A stretch of 64,000 nucleotides of DNA from Liolophura sinensis (taxonomy: Eukaryota; Mollusca; Polyplacophora; Chitonida; Chitonidae): assembly GCF_032854445.1 (NCBI RefSeq), contig NC_088301.1:12212281-12276280 (forward strand). The letters are read 5' to 3'. Position 1 is the stretch's first letter, and every line of letters starts with the position of its first letter. A program made the position numbers and the translations under genes. This document shows, piece after piece, positions 24,541 through 37,460 of this stretch. The notes below the pieces were generated by a model, which saw only the letters and a list, made by a program, of their open reading frames with translations, had not been told where the DNA came from and searched no databases.

Positions 24541-27500
24541 TTTTATATATTTTTGTTATGGATCGCCAATTTATCGACACAAATGCCTGTATGCAGGCCC
24601 GTGTTACCTTTATTATGGTATTCACCAGAAAAACTTTATTGCTCATGTAGTTACATCTAAGCTTATCAGTTATATACGTGACACTGTAAAAACGGAATCA
24701 AAGAAAGAAAAATCAAACGCCGTGAGTAGTTTTGATGCTCGTTTATCCGGAATCGAATAAGTCTTTGGATAATCTCTCGTTAATTTTGCTTGTGAAGTAA
24801 ATCGGATGAAAATCAAATTACTGAGGAAGCCATTTATATCGGATTTAAAAAAAAACAAAAACAAAAGAGGGTCCAATATGGAGTTCATTCGCGGATAAAA
24901 ATGTTCACAAGCATATTCTACTTGAGGTAAAAGACAACAAATACATTTATAGCAGAAAAGCGTACAGCCTTGTGAAGGGGGAACCTTAGCGGGCAAAAGC
25001 CTTTGTTATATTTGATTATAGCTCTACATCGTCGTAGGACTCATTTGAGGCTTCAATCGGGTTTTTATGTCTCAGACTGTTATATACTTTAAACAGCATT
25101 TACTTACGCTACACTGTTTGAACGGGGATATATCTGCAAGGGGGCCATTATACACTCATCACATTCGAATAGTATTAACCCGCGTTCGTCTTATTCATAT
25201 TCATTGTACATTGGAGTGCTAGAAACATTGGATTACATTAATGCACTTAAACGATGCTTCTGTTCCCGAGACACGGTATCGGAACATCTAAAATGTGCTA
25301 ACAAACCTCTTCTGCCACCATGAGAAAGCCATATCCGGTAGCGGTTATGGCACGTGAATGACATAGAGCTGAGATGATGAGATGACGAAGTTCATCTTGT
25401 TTGAGCGTGTTACCATCGTGCAAATCCGATCACTATATTCTGTTTTCCAGGAACTGGTTTCTGTGGTTTTCGATGAACGGGCGCAGGGTAGCACGGATAT
25501 GTTTAATACAATCTGTAAGAAAGTAAGGAAACGTATTAAATAGGATTCCCCGAAGTTAAAATTATTCTTTGGGCAATACCGTAAACGCATCACCACCGTC
25601 CCTCCTCTTCCCACCCTCTCTTTATTCTGTTCCTCGTCCACCGTAATGCTCAAATCTTTAAATAAAACTGTCTTAGGAATAGGGAATGGGGTGGATAACT
25701 TCTGTTTTGTAGGCATGCGCCTTGTGCAGCGTTACACCGGTGTTATGTAAAATCGCATGTTTTTCCTCTGAATCCTTCCGCTACCTTGATACAACACAAA
25801 AATAAACAGCACCAGTCATTCGAAGATTGTATATCTAAGCCTGCCCTTTGAGAGCGGATGTAGATGAAGGAAAATATGCAGTGTATAGATAGGGTGATTA
25901 AATTGAGAAACACCATGTGAACCATAATTTACCCTCCGTTTTATGATTCCAGTTGTAATCCATAAAGTGTGATTACGTTTACGATTGTTGCCTAATGTGA
26001 TTTAAATGACTAACTAAACATCAAGAAAAGCGAATCAAAAATTATGCAGAAATTTACTTTTAGAAAATGAAGTGAAAATAATTTCAGATTTAACTAATGG
26101 TCAGTTGTATTCCTGATCGAATGATTAAAAAAATGCATTACAATGATAGTCTTTAGAAGTGAAACTTATTTGAGGTTTTCCCTTGTTTCTCTTTCAATCC
26201 AAATCATCCGAAATAGTATCGTTTGAAAAACACCAAAAGACAAAGAACGACGCCACAATTCCATGCCCAGAAAGATGTTTTTTTGACAAATAATTTCTTA
26301 TAATAATGTGTAACGTAGATATTTTCCCCTACACAGTGAGGCAACATTCAAATCCCCAGCCACATTAAGAATTACAGCAAGGGAGATAATTCATACTACC
26401 CACTGGACGGTTAACCACTGAAGTGGTGGTACAGAAATCGACCTATCAGTTTTCTGGTCAGATTTAGGAAACACAGCTTGGACGCATTCCACAATTATTC
26501 TTTACGATGAGGAACCGTTTTCAATTTCCCTTTGATTACATGGATGTCATAAACAATATTCATCGCCAAAAAATACAGAATGGGAAAATTAAAAAAGTGT
26601 TGGGAGAAGTGAATTCAGTTTTCGACTTTAAAGGCATAACGTAAAATGTTCCGCCTAAAGTTGTTCGTCATGTTTTAGGTATTAAGTAACTCAAGCTAGT
26701 GTGGGTAAGTTTTAGAGAAGTGAGGATAATAACTAGTCGTGGCTACACATACCGTTTAAATGATTGGTAATGCAAATTACAAAAAAAAACAACAAGACTT
26801 GAAATGCACATCATGACATTTTCACCAGATTTATATAGAATATCTACTCCACCTGTAATGCCATCAGGATGGAAGAACTGGAAAGAATTTAAAACGCACA
26901 AACGCCACATAGTTGTAAAGCAAAGATAGATGTTTATTATAATAGAAGTCTGCCTGGAAATGATTTCAAGGGGTGTTTTCTCAGTTTTTGTTAGGAAAAT
27001 CGGTTATGGCCTTTATTGTCACGAATTGCTCATTTTAACCTTTTTGCAATTGGTACAGAAATGTACACCCTTACTCTCAAGTCTGATGCTACACCTCTAC
27101 TGTTAAGTACGTGTGTCCCTTGGTGCCCCGGTCAGATGGCTAAAGGTCCCTAGCCGACACTGAACAGCCAGCATAATACTAATTGGACTGGAAGGTGTTG
27201 ACACAGACATTTTGCCCGGAGGCTGTCTATACTAGCCGGTCTTGCTGAAATTTCCTGCTGGAAACTCGCAAATCATTCGCCAGTCCACGTTTAAATTTGA
27301 CCTATTTGTCAGAAAGCTGTCGCACTGCGCCTTGAAGGTTTCAGAATTTGTATGTCCAATAATTTAAAGTGTTAAGCGTATGAAAGATTGTCACCTATGA
27401 TCGTTCAAGGGAAAACACGAACACAGTACAAACACAAAGCCTGAAAAAAGGACTGTCTAGAAATAACCACATTAGTGGTGTGTATGGTCGTATTACAATC

Positions 27501-30500
27501 TCAGGCCTTGACATGGTTCTAAGAGTAATGCAATTTGCTACCATTTAAGCATTTTCATGAACAGGTGGAAAAAACCCTAACTGAGCCAAATTGACAAGAG
27601 GCCATGTTTCACCGTTTACGTATGACCAACTATCAAACTATCGTGCCTGCTCTAGTTTTATTTTTATATTCTGCCGGTCCTTTATATTTTAGGCAATCTA
27701 CCGGGTCTGGAAACTCAAAATGCAGATATTTCAGCAAGGATTAACATTTCCTTCTCTGGATTTGTTCATTTCTGGGGAAGAGGGCAGGGCATGGGACTGT
27801 TGTTGTTAATCATAGAGTAGTGAGCTAAATTTTTAAAACCAGGGGATTGCTGACAATATGAGTCGGGGAATCTTTGCTTGCCTTGTGGCACGTTGATGGA
27901 AGTCCAGACAGTTGTTTCATTAGTTAAGCCTTTGGGTGGGGACTGCCCGCTTTATCCTCTTCCTTGTTTAATCTCCACGAGAAGTCATGTTTAACTAGAC
28001 AGACTAAAACACTCAAATACCCGGGGTAATGTTTACAGAGGCGATGTCAGAGCAAACACAAGGGCTTGCTTAAATATTGGCCTCTGTGGGCCTTGCGTCG
28101 ATGGCACTTTGAATGACTAGGGCATATCTGTTGGTGAAAGCAGGATAGTGAATACTATCAGGGATGCAATTGGTCTAGCATAAAAAACGGGGCCCTAAAA
28201 ATGCAGATGGACTGTTAAAATTTGTCTCCCACGTTTCAAATATTCCAAGGGGAAGCAGACTTTGATCAATTAAGCTAAAAGAAACCCCCTGTAAATCTTA
28301 GATGTGCTAAGATTCAGATGCAGTCCCACCCGACGAGAAAAAAATACATGTGCCTGGTTGCAGACATTTTGATTAAGATCGAAATCCGGGCAATTGGTTC
28401 AGGAATTCTCGTATCTTAATAGGCACCAGTGAAAGTGGAAATTGAAAATCGCATCATTATGTTCATCAGCGTGTAAATAATGGCAAAATGGATTGCCTAA
28501 CAAAAGCTGGCAAGGTGGCGATGGACCTGCTGCTTCTAGATATGAAAATGGATTTGGAATGTCAATTTGTCCGCGAGATGGACTTTCAGCGATTGACTTT
28601 TTGACAAAACTATTCGGAGATTGAAGGGAAATTTCATTGAAACACTCTTCCGTGTGCCTAGTGAGTTCACGTTGACGAGGCGATGATTGTCATATAATAC
28701 ATGGCCGCTCTGAAATTAAAAGATCGCTTCCTGGGGACGTGAAGCGATTGTTCATCAAGCATCGAGGAGGCACAGCTTTGCCTCGAGCAACGCGACAAGC
28801 CTGCGCACTCCGTCCCGACCCGACAACGGGCTCAAACCGAACTGAGGTGAATTCCTGGTCTTCTGCATCACCGGAATATCTAATATCTTCACACTGTATA
28901 GTGGCCAAATGTGACAATAATTATTGGCTTGGATATCAATCCGGGTGACTAATGTCGTGCGACTCACGGCTAGCCTATTGGTAGCCTTGCTACTCCAGCC
29001 AGCGCGGACGAATATATTAAAGGGGATAGAAGACGCCTAGCGTTGGAGCCATATTGTATCGTGACGCGGTCCGGAACAGTTCTGTGGAGGCCGCTACCAG
29101 AGTGGGCTGGCCTTTTTGTGTTCACTGTGTCTGCCTTGGTGTGATTTGCACGATTAAGGCACGCGGTGAATGCCAAGGGGAAGCCCATTATCCTGCGTTA
29201 CATTTTGTCATCTGGACTTCAGTTCACATGTCGGGCTCAGGAAACGACCAATAAGAATGGTAAGAAATTTTTTCTGTCTTGCGTAAACTCATTCGTGTCG
29301 CCTCTGCTTGCCTCGTCTTTCGCTCTTTCCTCAAAGCATATCAGTGTGTGTGCATGGGACCGCATTGCGGAATACCCTTTTTATGTATTGATTAGCCGTA
29401 ACAATGGATATACCGTAGTGGCTCTTGTCCCCCGGAGAAATACCCTGTATTGTTGTTCTGAAGCTCGCTAGGCTGTGACCGTTTGGTACAGAGTTGGTGG
29501 CTCGCGTATTTGGGGCCTCGAATTTGTTTTCCAGTTGAGGATTTGTGCAATCTGAGGCCTCTACGCCCTGAACAATGGGCCAAGTAGCGATCCCTTTGTT
29601 CTGGATAGCTAGTCAGTTGCATTAACAGTGTGTGTTGGAATTCTGTACAGCAATTACACGGCAAACCTCAGGAATCGATAAAGGCTAAAGGGGAGTACGG
29701 AAGAGGATTGGGAAAGCGGTAGACAGTCGCCTGTACGCCCTCAGCCGTGTGGCTTCACGCTGAGGAAATGGAATGAAGTTGAATGCCTTCTGTGGCAGAA
29801 TTATTGAGCACATATCCAGCAGTAGCAGGCAAGCATGAAAGCATTAATCAGAACAAAAATGGCTGGTTCTAGGATCAGTAACGTTAAGCCGGTTTCCCGC
29901 TAACGACTTGCTACTACTGCGTGTGTCTACCATGCACGCTACAATCTCCAATCCAGTGTGCATCACATGCTCTTTTTCTGATGGCCTATGGTGGTTGCGC
30001 CTGCCCAGATGTTGCCTTATTCAAAGACCAGTTCTATTACAGAATGCTCTTTGGTCCAGTCAAGTCGTTTGTTATCAAACACGGCCATATTTGTAGAGCA
30101 GTTATCTCACGTTCCATGAATTTGTTAACAAATGAATGACGCTAGCTATTGTCGTAATTGCACGTAACGTTCCAAGACACATTTCTATAATGAAGCGGGA
30201 TTTTCATAAAAGAAAATTAACGGTTAAGGGTTGTTTATTGTTGATCAGAACCCAACAAACGCCGTAAATAGCTTTTCTCCTGATTAAAAAACAAATGAAA
30301 CTGTTTTGTTTGCGCAGTAAATAACTTTTCAGACGTCCCTTCATTTCCTTAGCCGTAGCATCAGGGGATTTGTCTTTTTTCACCCACTTCTTAAAGTCAG
30401 GGGTCATGGCATTTCCCAATCTTCCGATAAGAGGCAGTCTGAGAGAATCTAAAGCGGGGAAAATTGATGGACTGGTACAAAATCGATAATTCCAGTGCCT

Positions 30501-31429
30501 TGGCCAAGACGTGCCGAGAATACTTTATGAGACATGCAACTCCACACTGCCATGAAAGAAAATACTATTAGCGGGGAAGATTGGAGTCCGTCAGAGCGGG
30601 CAAGCCTGGAGGGCGTAGATCCCCGGGCCACCCATCCTTTTCAGCTTCGGCTCCATCAGACTATAACAACTTCTCAAACTAATAATTTGAGCAAGGTTGT
30701 AAGGCCACTGGTGACAGTTATGACGTAATGCTGGTTTCTGAATATCTTCTTGTCTTCTCGTCTCCGGCACAAATGCCAAATCCTGCTTCATCTTTGGTTG
30801 TCCCGAGTCGTTGACGATGCGAAGGATTTGCCCGTATTTTGAGCTGCTGCCTGCACCTGTTTCTGTAGAGCTCTCTTAAAATGTCTCTGTTTACAGCCTC
30901 TTTTCTGTGCCCAAAAGGCACGGGGATATTTTAATATACAAACTGGGCCAATATGTATGATATCATACCACATTCTATTCGCGAACCCAACGTAAATAGC
31001 CATCCGACCGAGGCTTGCTTATTAAACTTAATCTGTTTTTAAGCAGTGTCACAATGTGCATCTGATTCTTTGGAGCTGCAGATCAATGCATTACATTCCA
31101 TACGCTCTCAATACATTTCTAAACTGTATGTATACTTTCATGAAATAAACTCTCAAACAAACCATATCACATTTTCATGTGTTAACTTAGACACACTCCT
31201 CTTTATGGACCAATTGTCCTTCCCACCTATGCACGCAAGAGGCATGTGAAAAGAAGTGTTTTCCAGCTATCCACTTTTGACTTGTATATATGTCGTACGT
31301 CGACAATATATAATTTATATTATGGCCGTATATTTCAAAGGATTGTCATGGTAATGTCCCAGACATTTCCACAAACGCATGAGCTATGGCTGACATAAGC
31401 AGCTATAAACAGAGCCCAACTTGTGCACT
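24541..31429. other. Unique non-coding DNA
   Basis: No recognisable gene. The longest frame (25345-25716, minus, 123 codons) has no domain or splice support. A weak TATA-like AATATATTAAAGG near 29010, followed by a donor-like AATGGTAAGAAA at about 29257, could mark a short first exon but is unsupported otherwise. The segments around 27100-28650 and 28740-29470 have lower AT and could be conserved non-coding DNA. Confidence 0.4.
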
Positions 31430-32730
31430 CTTTTGGCGTTTTTCTTCACCCGTATATATATACTACCTATGCTGACCCCACTGACAGCAAACTCTACCAC
31501 ATTTTATTTTGTCTTTCTTTCCGCGTCATGAGTTATTCCCGTTTACAGGCATATTTCGCATAGTTTATGGGATCATAGCTCTCGCTTGACTCGTCAACAA
31601 ATTGTGGCCTTTATTCCCAAAGCCATATCAATGATTGATTCATTGGTATTGAGCACTTTGTTTGTGGTACGTCGTCAGCATCTTCTTTTCTAGTCATATG
31701 ACAATTTCTCCGGTATTTCGCTCTTGAAATCGGCTTTGTTACCTTAGATTTACCTATCTACATTCAGGTATACATCACCATATCTCCGCAGAACATTCCT
31801 GTTGTATATCTGTACCTCAATATCTTCTTCACCAGTATCTCAAACACACCTCACGATCTGATCACGACATTTACAATTCAGTTGTATCCACGACTATCCC
31901 AGTTCAGAACTGAGCTGAATATCTAGCTTAGATCTTAGGCTTCCGGTGTTATCTAAAGCTCCTTCCATCCAGCATTCTGAAACTGCTATATAATGCTATT
32001 ACATAAGCATGTACCGCATAATTCCATAGTTTCCATGTTATTCGCCGGTTGACATCCTCCAGACCAGCATCTCTTTGTTCCCTTTATATGCATTCTTTAG
32101 TACCCTCTTGCTGTTTCCTAGACATTTGACACACTGGTTCAGTTCCGTTTCTTTCTATTTCATCAGATATTTACACTTTTTATCATTCAGAGCGTTACAG
32201 GACATCAGAACCGTTTGTCATTGTAGCTTATATACTTTATAGATATTTTGTCCTATATGCTGTATGTCACAATCCTTTACTGTATCTTGCTTAGCGACAT
32301 TACTACTTTCGTTTTTCTCAGGTTTACATCTCCAGTTCTTCTGCTCCATTTTCGCCGTACACATATCTAAACAGGCTCTTACTCCGTACCCGCTAACCCA
32401 TCTGTATCGTTTGCTTCCCTACTGCCTTATAGTACACAACATTCTAAACCTATCCATTCCGCCCGCGTGCAGGGAAACATTTCACTCTCTTGCCATAGGA
32501 CTAAATTCCACTTCAGTTGTTATTCGTCATTCCAATACATACGTCAGAATTTTCTGCATTCAGCACTTCTCAGCTTGAAATCCATATTGTAACTTCAGCT
32601 TTGTCACTCACCAGCCATGCCTACGCCAATAGAACCGCTTCTATAGTGTTGCATTCAATCCGCATTTCACCTATATGCACTTCTAATTCACTTCGTTGCT
32701 CCTTAATATCCTTTTGGATCTTTGAGATTT
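31430..32730. other. Pyrimidine-rich, G-poor tract; possible decayed tandem repeat
   Basis: The plus strand is visibly C+T rich and low in G over more than 1 kb, with recurring pieces such as ATATCT, CATTC, TTCAC and CAGTT. This composition resembles the T-rich minisatellite at 1-1640, but I could not establish a period by eye. The 104-codon frame at 32264-32578 follows from the low frequency of stops in such sequence and has no recognised domain. Confidence 0.4.
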
Positions 32731-35249
32731 AGGATTTGGAAGTGTACGGCAGACTTGATCTTGATCTTCTAGTGACTTTGGTTGCTTTTATATGTTTGGT
32801 CAAATTACACCCGCGTCTTAAATCTGCTCTTTTCACCTTGTTACCCTTGGTATTATCGCACATCTATTACAGGTCCGTCTTCAACCTGCACATGATTGGT
32901 TGCAAGTCACCAAGAGTATGCTGTGCGCGAAAAATCACTGAATCTTTGACTCGATGTTATTGTTTCCACTGACGGTTTGAATTTGCAGTCGGACTTTTTG
33001 TGATACTATTTTAAGAGGTGTAATATGGAGTTACCTTTTTATTTATATACGTTGAATTAATTCCAAAAAAAACGCCAAAGCTATGTAATATCTGGATACA
33101 TACTTAGTGATGGTAATTCATGATCACTCTCAGTCATTTTACATGGCTCAAAAACAGCCGTTTATATATATATATTTTGGTAAGATCTTATTTATTTGTG
33201 TATTTTTGTATTTTAATTCCTTGTTTATTTACATAATTACTACAAAACACTATACCCAAGAATTTTTCACTGATAGAATATCGGTTACTTAATTGGATGT
33301 AGGAAGCGGGAGTGGCCTAAGTAAACCAACTATCTTCGGCCTTTTACTGTCGAGCTATCTCACGTGTGATGTGGATTTGCACGCAACAATAGTGGAATTA
33401 TACGAAAGCGGCTCAACGAGTGCTATCTACCGCTTGTTTTTCTCAAAGCTTCTTAGAATCTGAAAATTCATTGCCCAAGGCCCAGATTTTACCCGTGTCT
33501 AGGTCTGCCTCGTTATCAAAGTAGCTAACCTTACTACTGAACAACGGTCACCTTCCGTTTTTATCTGTGACTGATTGCACTAAGCAATCCAGGTTCAAAT
33601 CAGCAGGCACATATATTTAATTTTGAGCAAAGTTTCCTGGAATTGGATTTGTATAGACATATCTGTTTAGCCATTTCTAAAGAAATCTCTCGAAGGTTGC
33701 TTAATAAAGATTCTCCCTGCCATTCAGAAGTTTCGTGTCGCTTGATTTTTTTTGTGCAGATTTATGTATCTAACTAAATAGTACGACTATCTTCTCATTG
33801 GAAGATGATTGTGTAGTGAATGTCAGAATCCCACGGCTAATGTTTCTCGCTACAGGTGTATGTTAGATTTAAGGTCTTTGTTTTTGCGGTTGAAATTGGC
33901 ACGCATGAAAGTATTTACCGTCAGATTCCCAGACTCGGTTCGATAAGGTTGGAAACAAGACATCACAGCGCATAGTTCTCGACGGGGCAAAACAAATTAT
34001 TTGGGTTGTAATAAGGTTTTATTGCCGTATTCTTAGAGAAGCACTCTTCGTGACGAGTCTAATTTCCAGCGCTAACAGGGGAGTTGTCCCTTTACTGCGT
34101 CAACTCGTATGTGTCTGTATAAAATCAATAACTATCACCGGTGCTGTCTAAAAATACGGACGAGTGTTGTGGGGTCGCGTTAGTCTGACCCCTGGTAGAG
34201 AGGTTCCCTAGAATACAAGCTGGTAAGGACAACTTTGGAGCAAGATCCAGGCGAAGGTTTCCAGAACGCTTCATTGCTCTCTAGGGAGATTCAGGGCCAG
34301 TGTCTTTGAAGTCAGTTTCTATGTCCATCCACAGTTTCCCGTTTCTCTCCCAATAGCCTACTAATTACTGTTTGTGACCCGGCTAAGTTATGACTACCCA
34401 AAGCAATGAGCTTGTGGCCGAAAACTAGCATACCAATGTGGCCTTTGTGAAGATGATTAAACAAATCCTTTGTGAGGATTAGATGACATCCAAACTGCGT
34501 CTGTCACCCTACTGGTAATTTACATACCGCTTCCAGCACGGTACCATGATCCAACCATATTTTGTTCCTTTGTTTGCCCAATTCAGCGATATTCTCTAGG
34601 CGTTTGTTCAGCGTTTGTTCAAAAATCTCTTACCGACTGAACTCCTCCATGGTAATATACGTTATGAAACATCACCGACGATTTTGAAACGCCACCTTTT
34701 GAGACACAATAGGTATAGTCTGCTTTGGAATGGCCATATTGGTTGGGTTAAATTACTGATGGAAATATTCCCGAAATGCAAGATGACGTAGTGAAGATAT
34801 CGTATATCACAAATTCATCATACTTATGTCAAGCTGTTTAGAATTTTACATTTTCTTTCTTGATAATCATTTCTTTTCTAGAACGGAATCTATGTAATAT
34901 AGGCAATCTTACAACATAGTGTAGGCTTTTGTGTCACACAGGCGCTTTATGAGGGAACACCGGGTAAGTCGAAGAATAACAGTAAATGAAGGAGAAATTT
35001 CCTGCTTCAGGTAATAACTAAATGCGACTATTCAGCAACAGAAACGTCTGTCTGAAATATCGAAACGAGGTATTAAATCAACATTCTTTATACATATTCA
35101 AAAAAATCAGAGAACATATCCGGATATACAATAATTCTTGAACAGTTCTCTTTTGCTCCGACATTTATAGTGGATAATTAAGTGACGATACACATGGTTA
35201 CAAATACAAGCCTTTTAGATTTAAAGAAGTCCGCATCAACTGATGATTG
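32731..35249. other. Unique non-coding DNA
   Basis: No gene, RNA or repeat family recognised. Frames are 78 codons or fewer and unsupported. A short (TA)n run lies at about 33162-33175. Confidence 0.45.
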
Positions 35250-36199
35250 TTTAGACATAAAGAATAATATGACTGAGTTTTCCACACGACAGATTGCGTG
35301 CATGGACTTTCCTGAGAACGACGGCGTGAGTGAGACTCAATAGATGAATGGCATGATTCAGGTTTCCCTAGACACATGGTGTGGTAGAAGTTCCCTGATA
35401 GAGGTTTCCGGAAAAATATCGCTTGAATCTTGGGACACGATGTATGATAGAGGCTTCCTGAAAAACATGATGTGATTGAGGTTTTCCTAGATGCATGATG
35501 TAATTGAGGGTTTCCCAGACACATGATGTAACTGTCACATGATGTGATTGAGGTTTTCCCAGGTACATGTTGTGATCGAGGTTTCTCAGACACATCATGT
35601 GACTGTCGGTTTCCTAGACACATGATGTGATTGAGGGTTTCTTGAACATATGGTGTGATTAAAGTCTCCAGAGTTACATGATGTAATTGAGGTTTCTTGA
35701 CAGACATTGTGTGACTGATGCCTTCCTAGACACATGATGTGATTTAGGTTTCTGACAGACATGGTTTGTTTGAGGTTTTCTGAGACACCTGATGTGATTA
35801 AGATTTTCTCACACACATGATGTGGTTGAAGGTTTCTTAAACACATGGTGTGATTTAAATTTCCAGAGACACATGATGTAATTGAGAACTCTTGTCAAAC
35901 ATTGTGTGATTGAGGCCTTCCTGGATACATGATGTGATTGAGGTTTATCCAGACACATGGTGCGATTGGGGTTTTCTCAAGCACATGATGTCATAAAAGT
36001 TTTTCCTGACACATGGTGTGATTAAGGTTTCCCCAGACATATGATGTGATTGAGGTTTTCCTAGACACATGATGTAATTGAAGTTTTCTCAAACACATGA
36101 TGTGATAAAGGTTTTCCCAGACATATGATGTATTTGAGGTCTTCGTAGACACAAGGCTTGACTGAGGTTTTCCTATACACAAGGCCTGATTGAGGTTTT
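35250..36199. repeat. 28-bp satellite, diverged left domain
   Basis: Units of about 28 bp of the type GACACATGATGTGATTGAGG + TTTTCCCA are recognisable, but with many substitutions and small indels. Examples are the CTAGACACATGGTGTGGTAG unit near 35370 and units with TTTCTTGA or AGTCTCCAGA. Divergence increases leftward, and the first weakly recognisable unit is near 35250. Minus-strand frames are artefacts of the repeat. Confidence 0.9.
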
Positions 36200-37460
36200 C
36201 CCAGACACATGATGTGATTAAGGTTTTTCCTGACATATCATGTGACTGAGGTTTTCGCAGACACATGATGTGACTGAGGTTTTCTCAACACATGGTGTGA
36301 TTGAGGTTTTCCCAGGCATATAATGTCATTGAGATTTTTTCAGACACATGATGTGATTGAGGTTTTCCCAGACACATGAAATGATTGAGGTTTTCCCTGA
36401 CACATATTGTCATTGAAGTTTCCATACACACATGATGTGACTGAGGTTTTCCTAGATACATGATGTGACTGAGGTTTTCCCAGACACATGATGTCCTTAA
36501 AGTTTCCATACACACATGATGTGACTGAGGTTTTCCTAGACACATGATGTGACTGAGGTTTTCGCAGGCACATGATGTGACTGAGGTTTTCTCAAGACAT
36601 GGTGTGATTGAGGTTTTCCCAGACACATGATGTGATTGAGATTTTCCCAGGCACATAATGTCATTGAGATTTTTTCAGACACATGATGTGATTGAGGTTT
36701 TCCCAGACACATGAAATGATTGAGGTTTTCCCAGACACATATTGTCATTGAAGTTTCCATACACACATGATGTGACTGAGGTTTTCCTAGACACATGATG
36801 TGACTGAGGTTTTCCCAGACACATTATGTGATTGAGATTTTTCCAGGCACATGATGTCATTGAGATTTTTTCAGACACATGATGTGATTGAGGTTTTCCC
36901 AGACACATGAAATGATTGAGGTTTTCCCTGACACATATTGTCATTGAAGTTTCCATACACACATGATGTGACTGAGGTTTTCCTAGATACATGATGTGAC
37001 TGAGGTTTTCCCAGACACATGATGTCCTTAAAGTTTCCATACACACATGATGTGACTGAGGTTTTCCTAGACACATGATGTGACTGAGGTTTTCGCAGAC
37101 ACATGATGTGACTGAGGTTTTCTCAAGACATGGTGTGATTGAGGTTTTCCCAGACACATGATGTGATTGAGATTTTCCCAGGCACATAATGTCATTGAGA
37201 TTTTTTCAGACACATGATGTGATTGAGGTTTTCCCAGACACATGAAATGATTGAGGTTTTCCCAGACACATATTGTCATTGAAGTTTCCATACACACATG
37301 ATGTGACTGAGGTTTTCCTAGACACATGATGTGACTGAGGTTTTCCCAGACACATTATGTGATTGAGATTTTTCCAGGCACATGATGTCATTGAGATTTT
37401 TTCAGACACATGATGTGATTGAGGTTTTCCCAGACACATGGTGTGATTGAGATTTTCCCA
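36200..37460. repeat. 28-bp satellite, homogenised core with 531-bp higher-order repeat
   Basis: A marker (GAGATTTTTTCAGACACATG) occurs at 36331, 36666, 36862, 37197 and 37393. The spacings are 335, 196, 335 and 196 bp, so blocks of 12 and 7 units (one with a 1-bp loss) alternate with a combined 531-bp period. Special units such as GACACATGAAATGATTGAGG and GTCATTGAAGTTTCCATACA recur at matching places. Copies are nearly identical, implying recent unequal exchange or replication slippage. Confidence 0.93.

Noticed and set aside
25345-25716. 123-codon minus-strand frame
   Set aside because: Length is within chance for 64 kb in six frames; no domain, no splice sites fitting it.
28490-28636. 49-codon plus-strand frame ending SAIDFLTKLFGD, loosely recalling the DMA motif of DMRT proteins
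   Set aside because: Similarity is only a few residues, the frame is short and closed on both sides, and no acceptor is evident.
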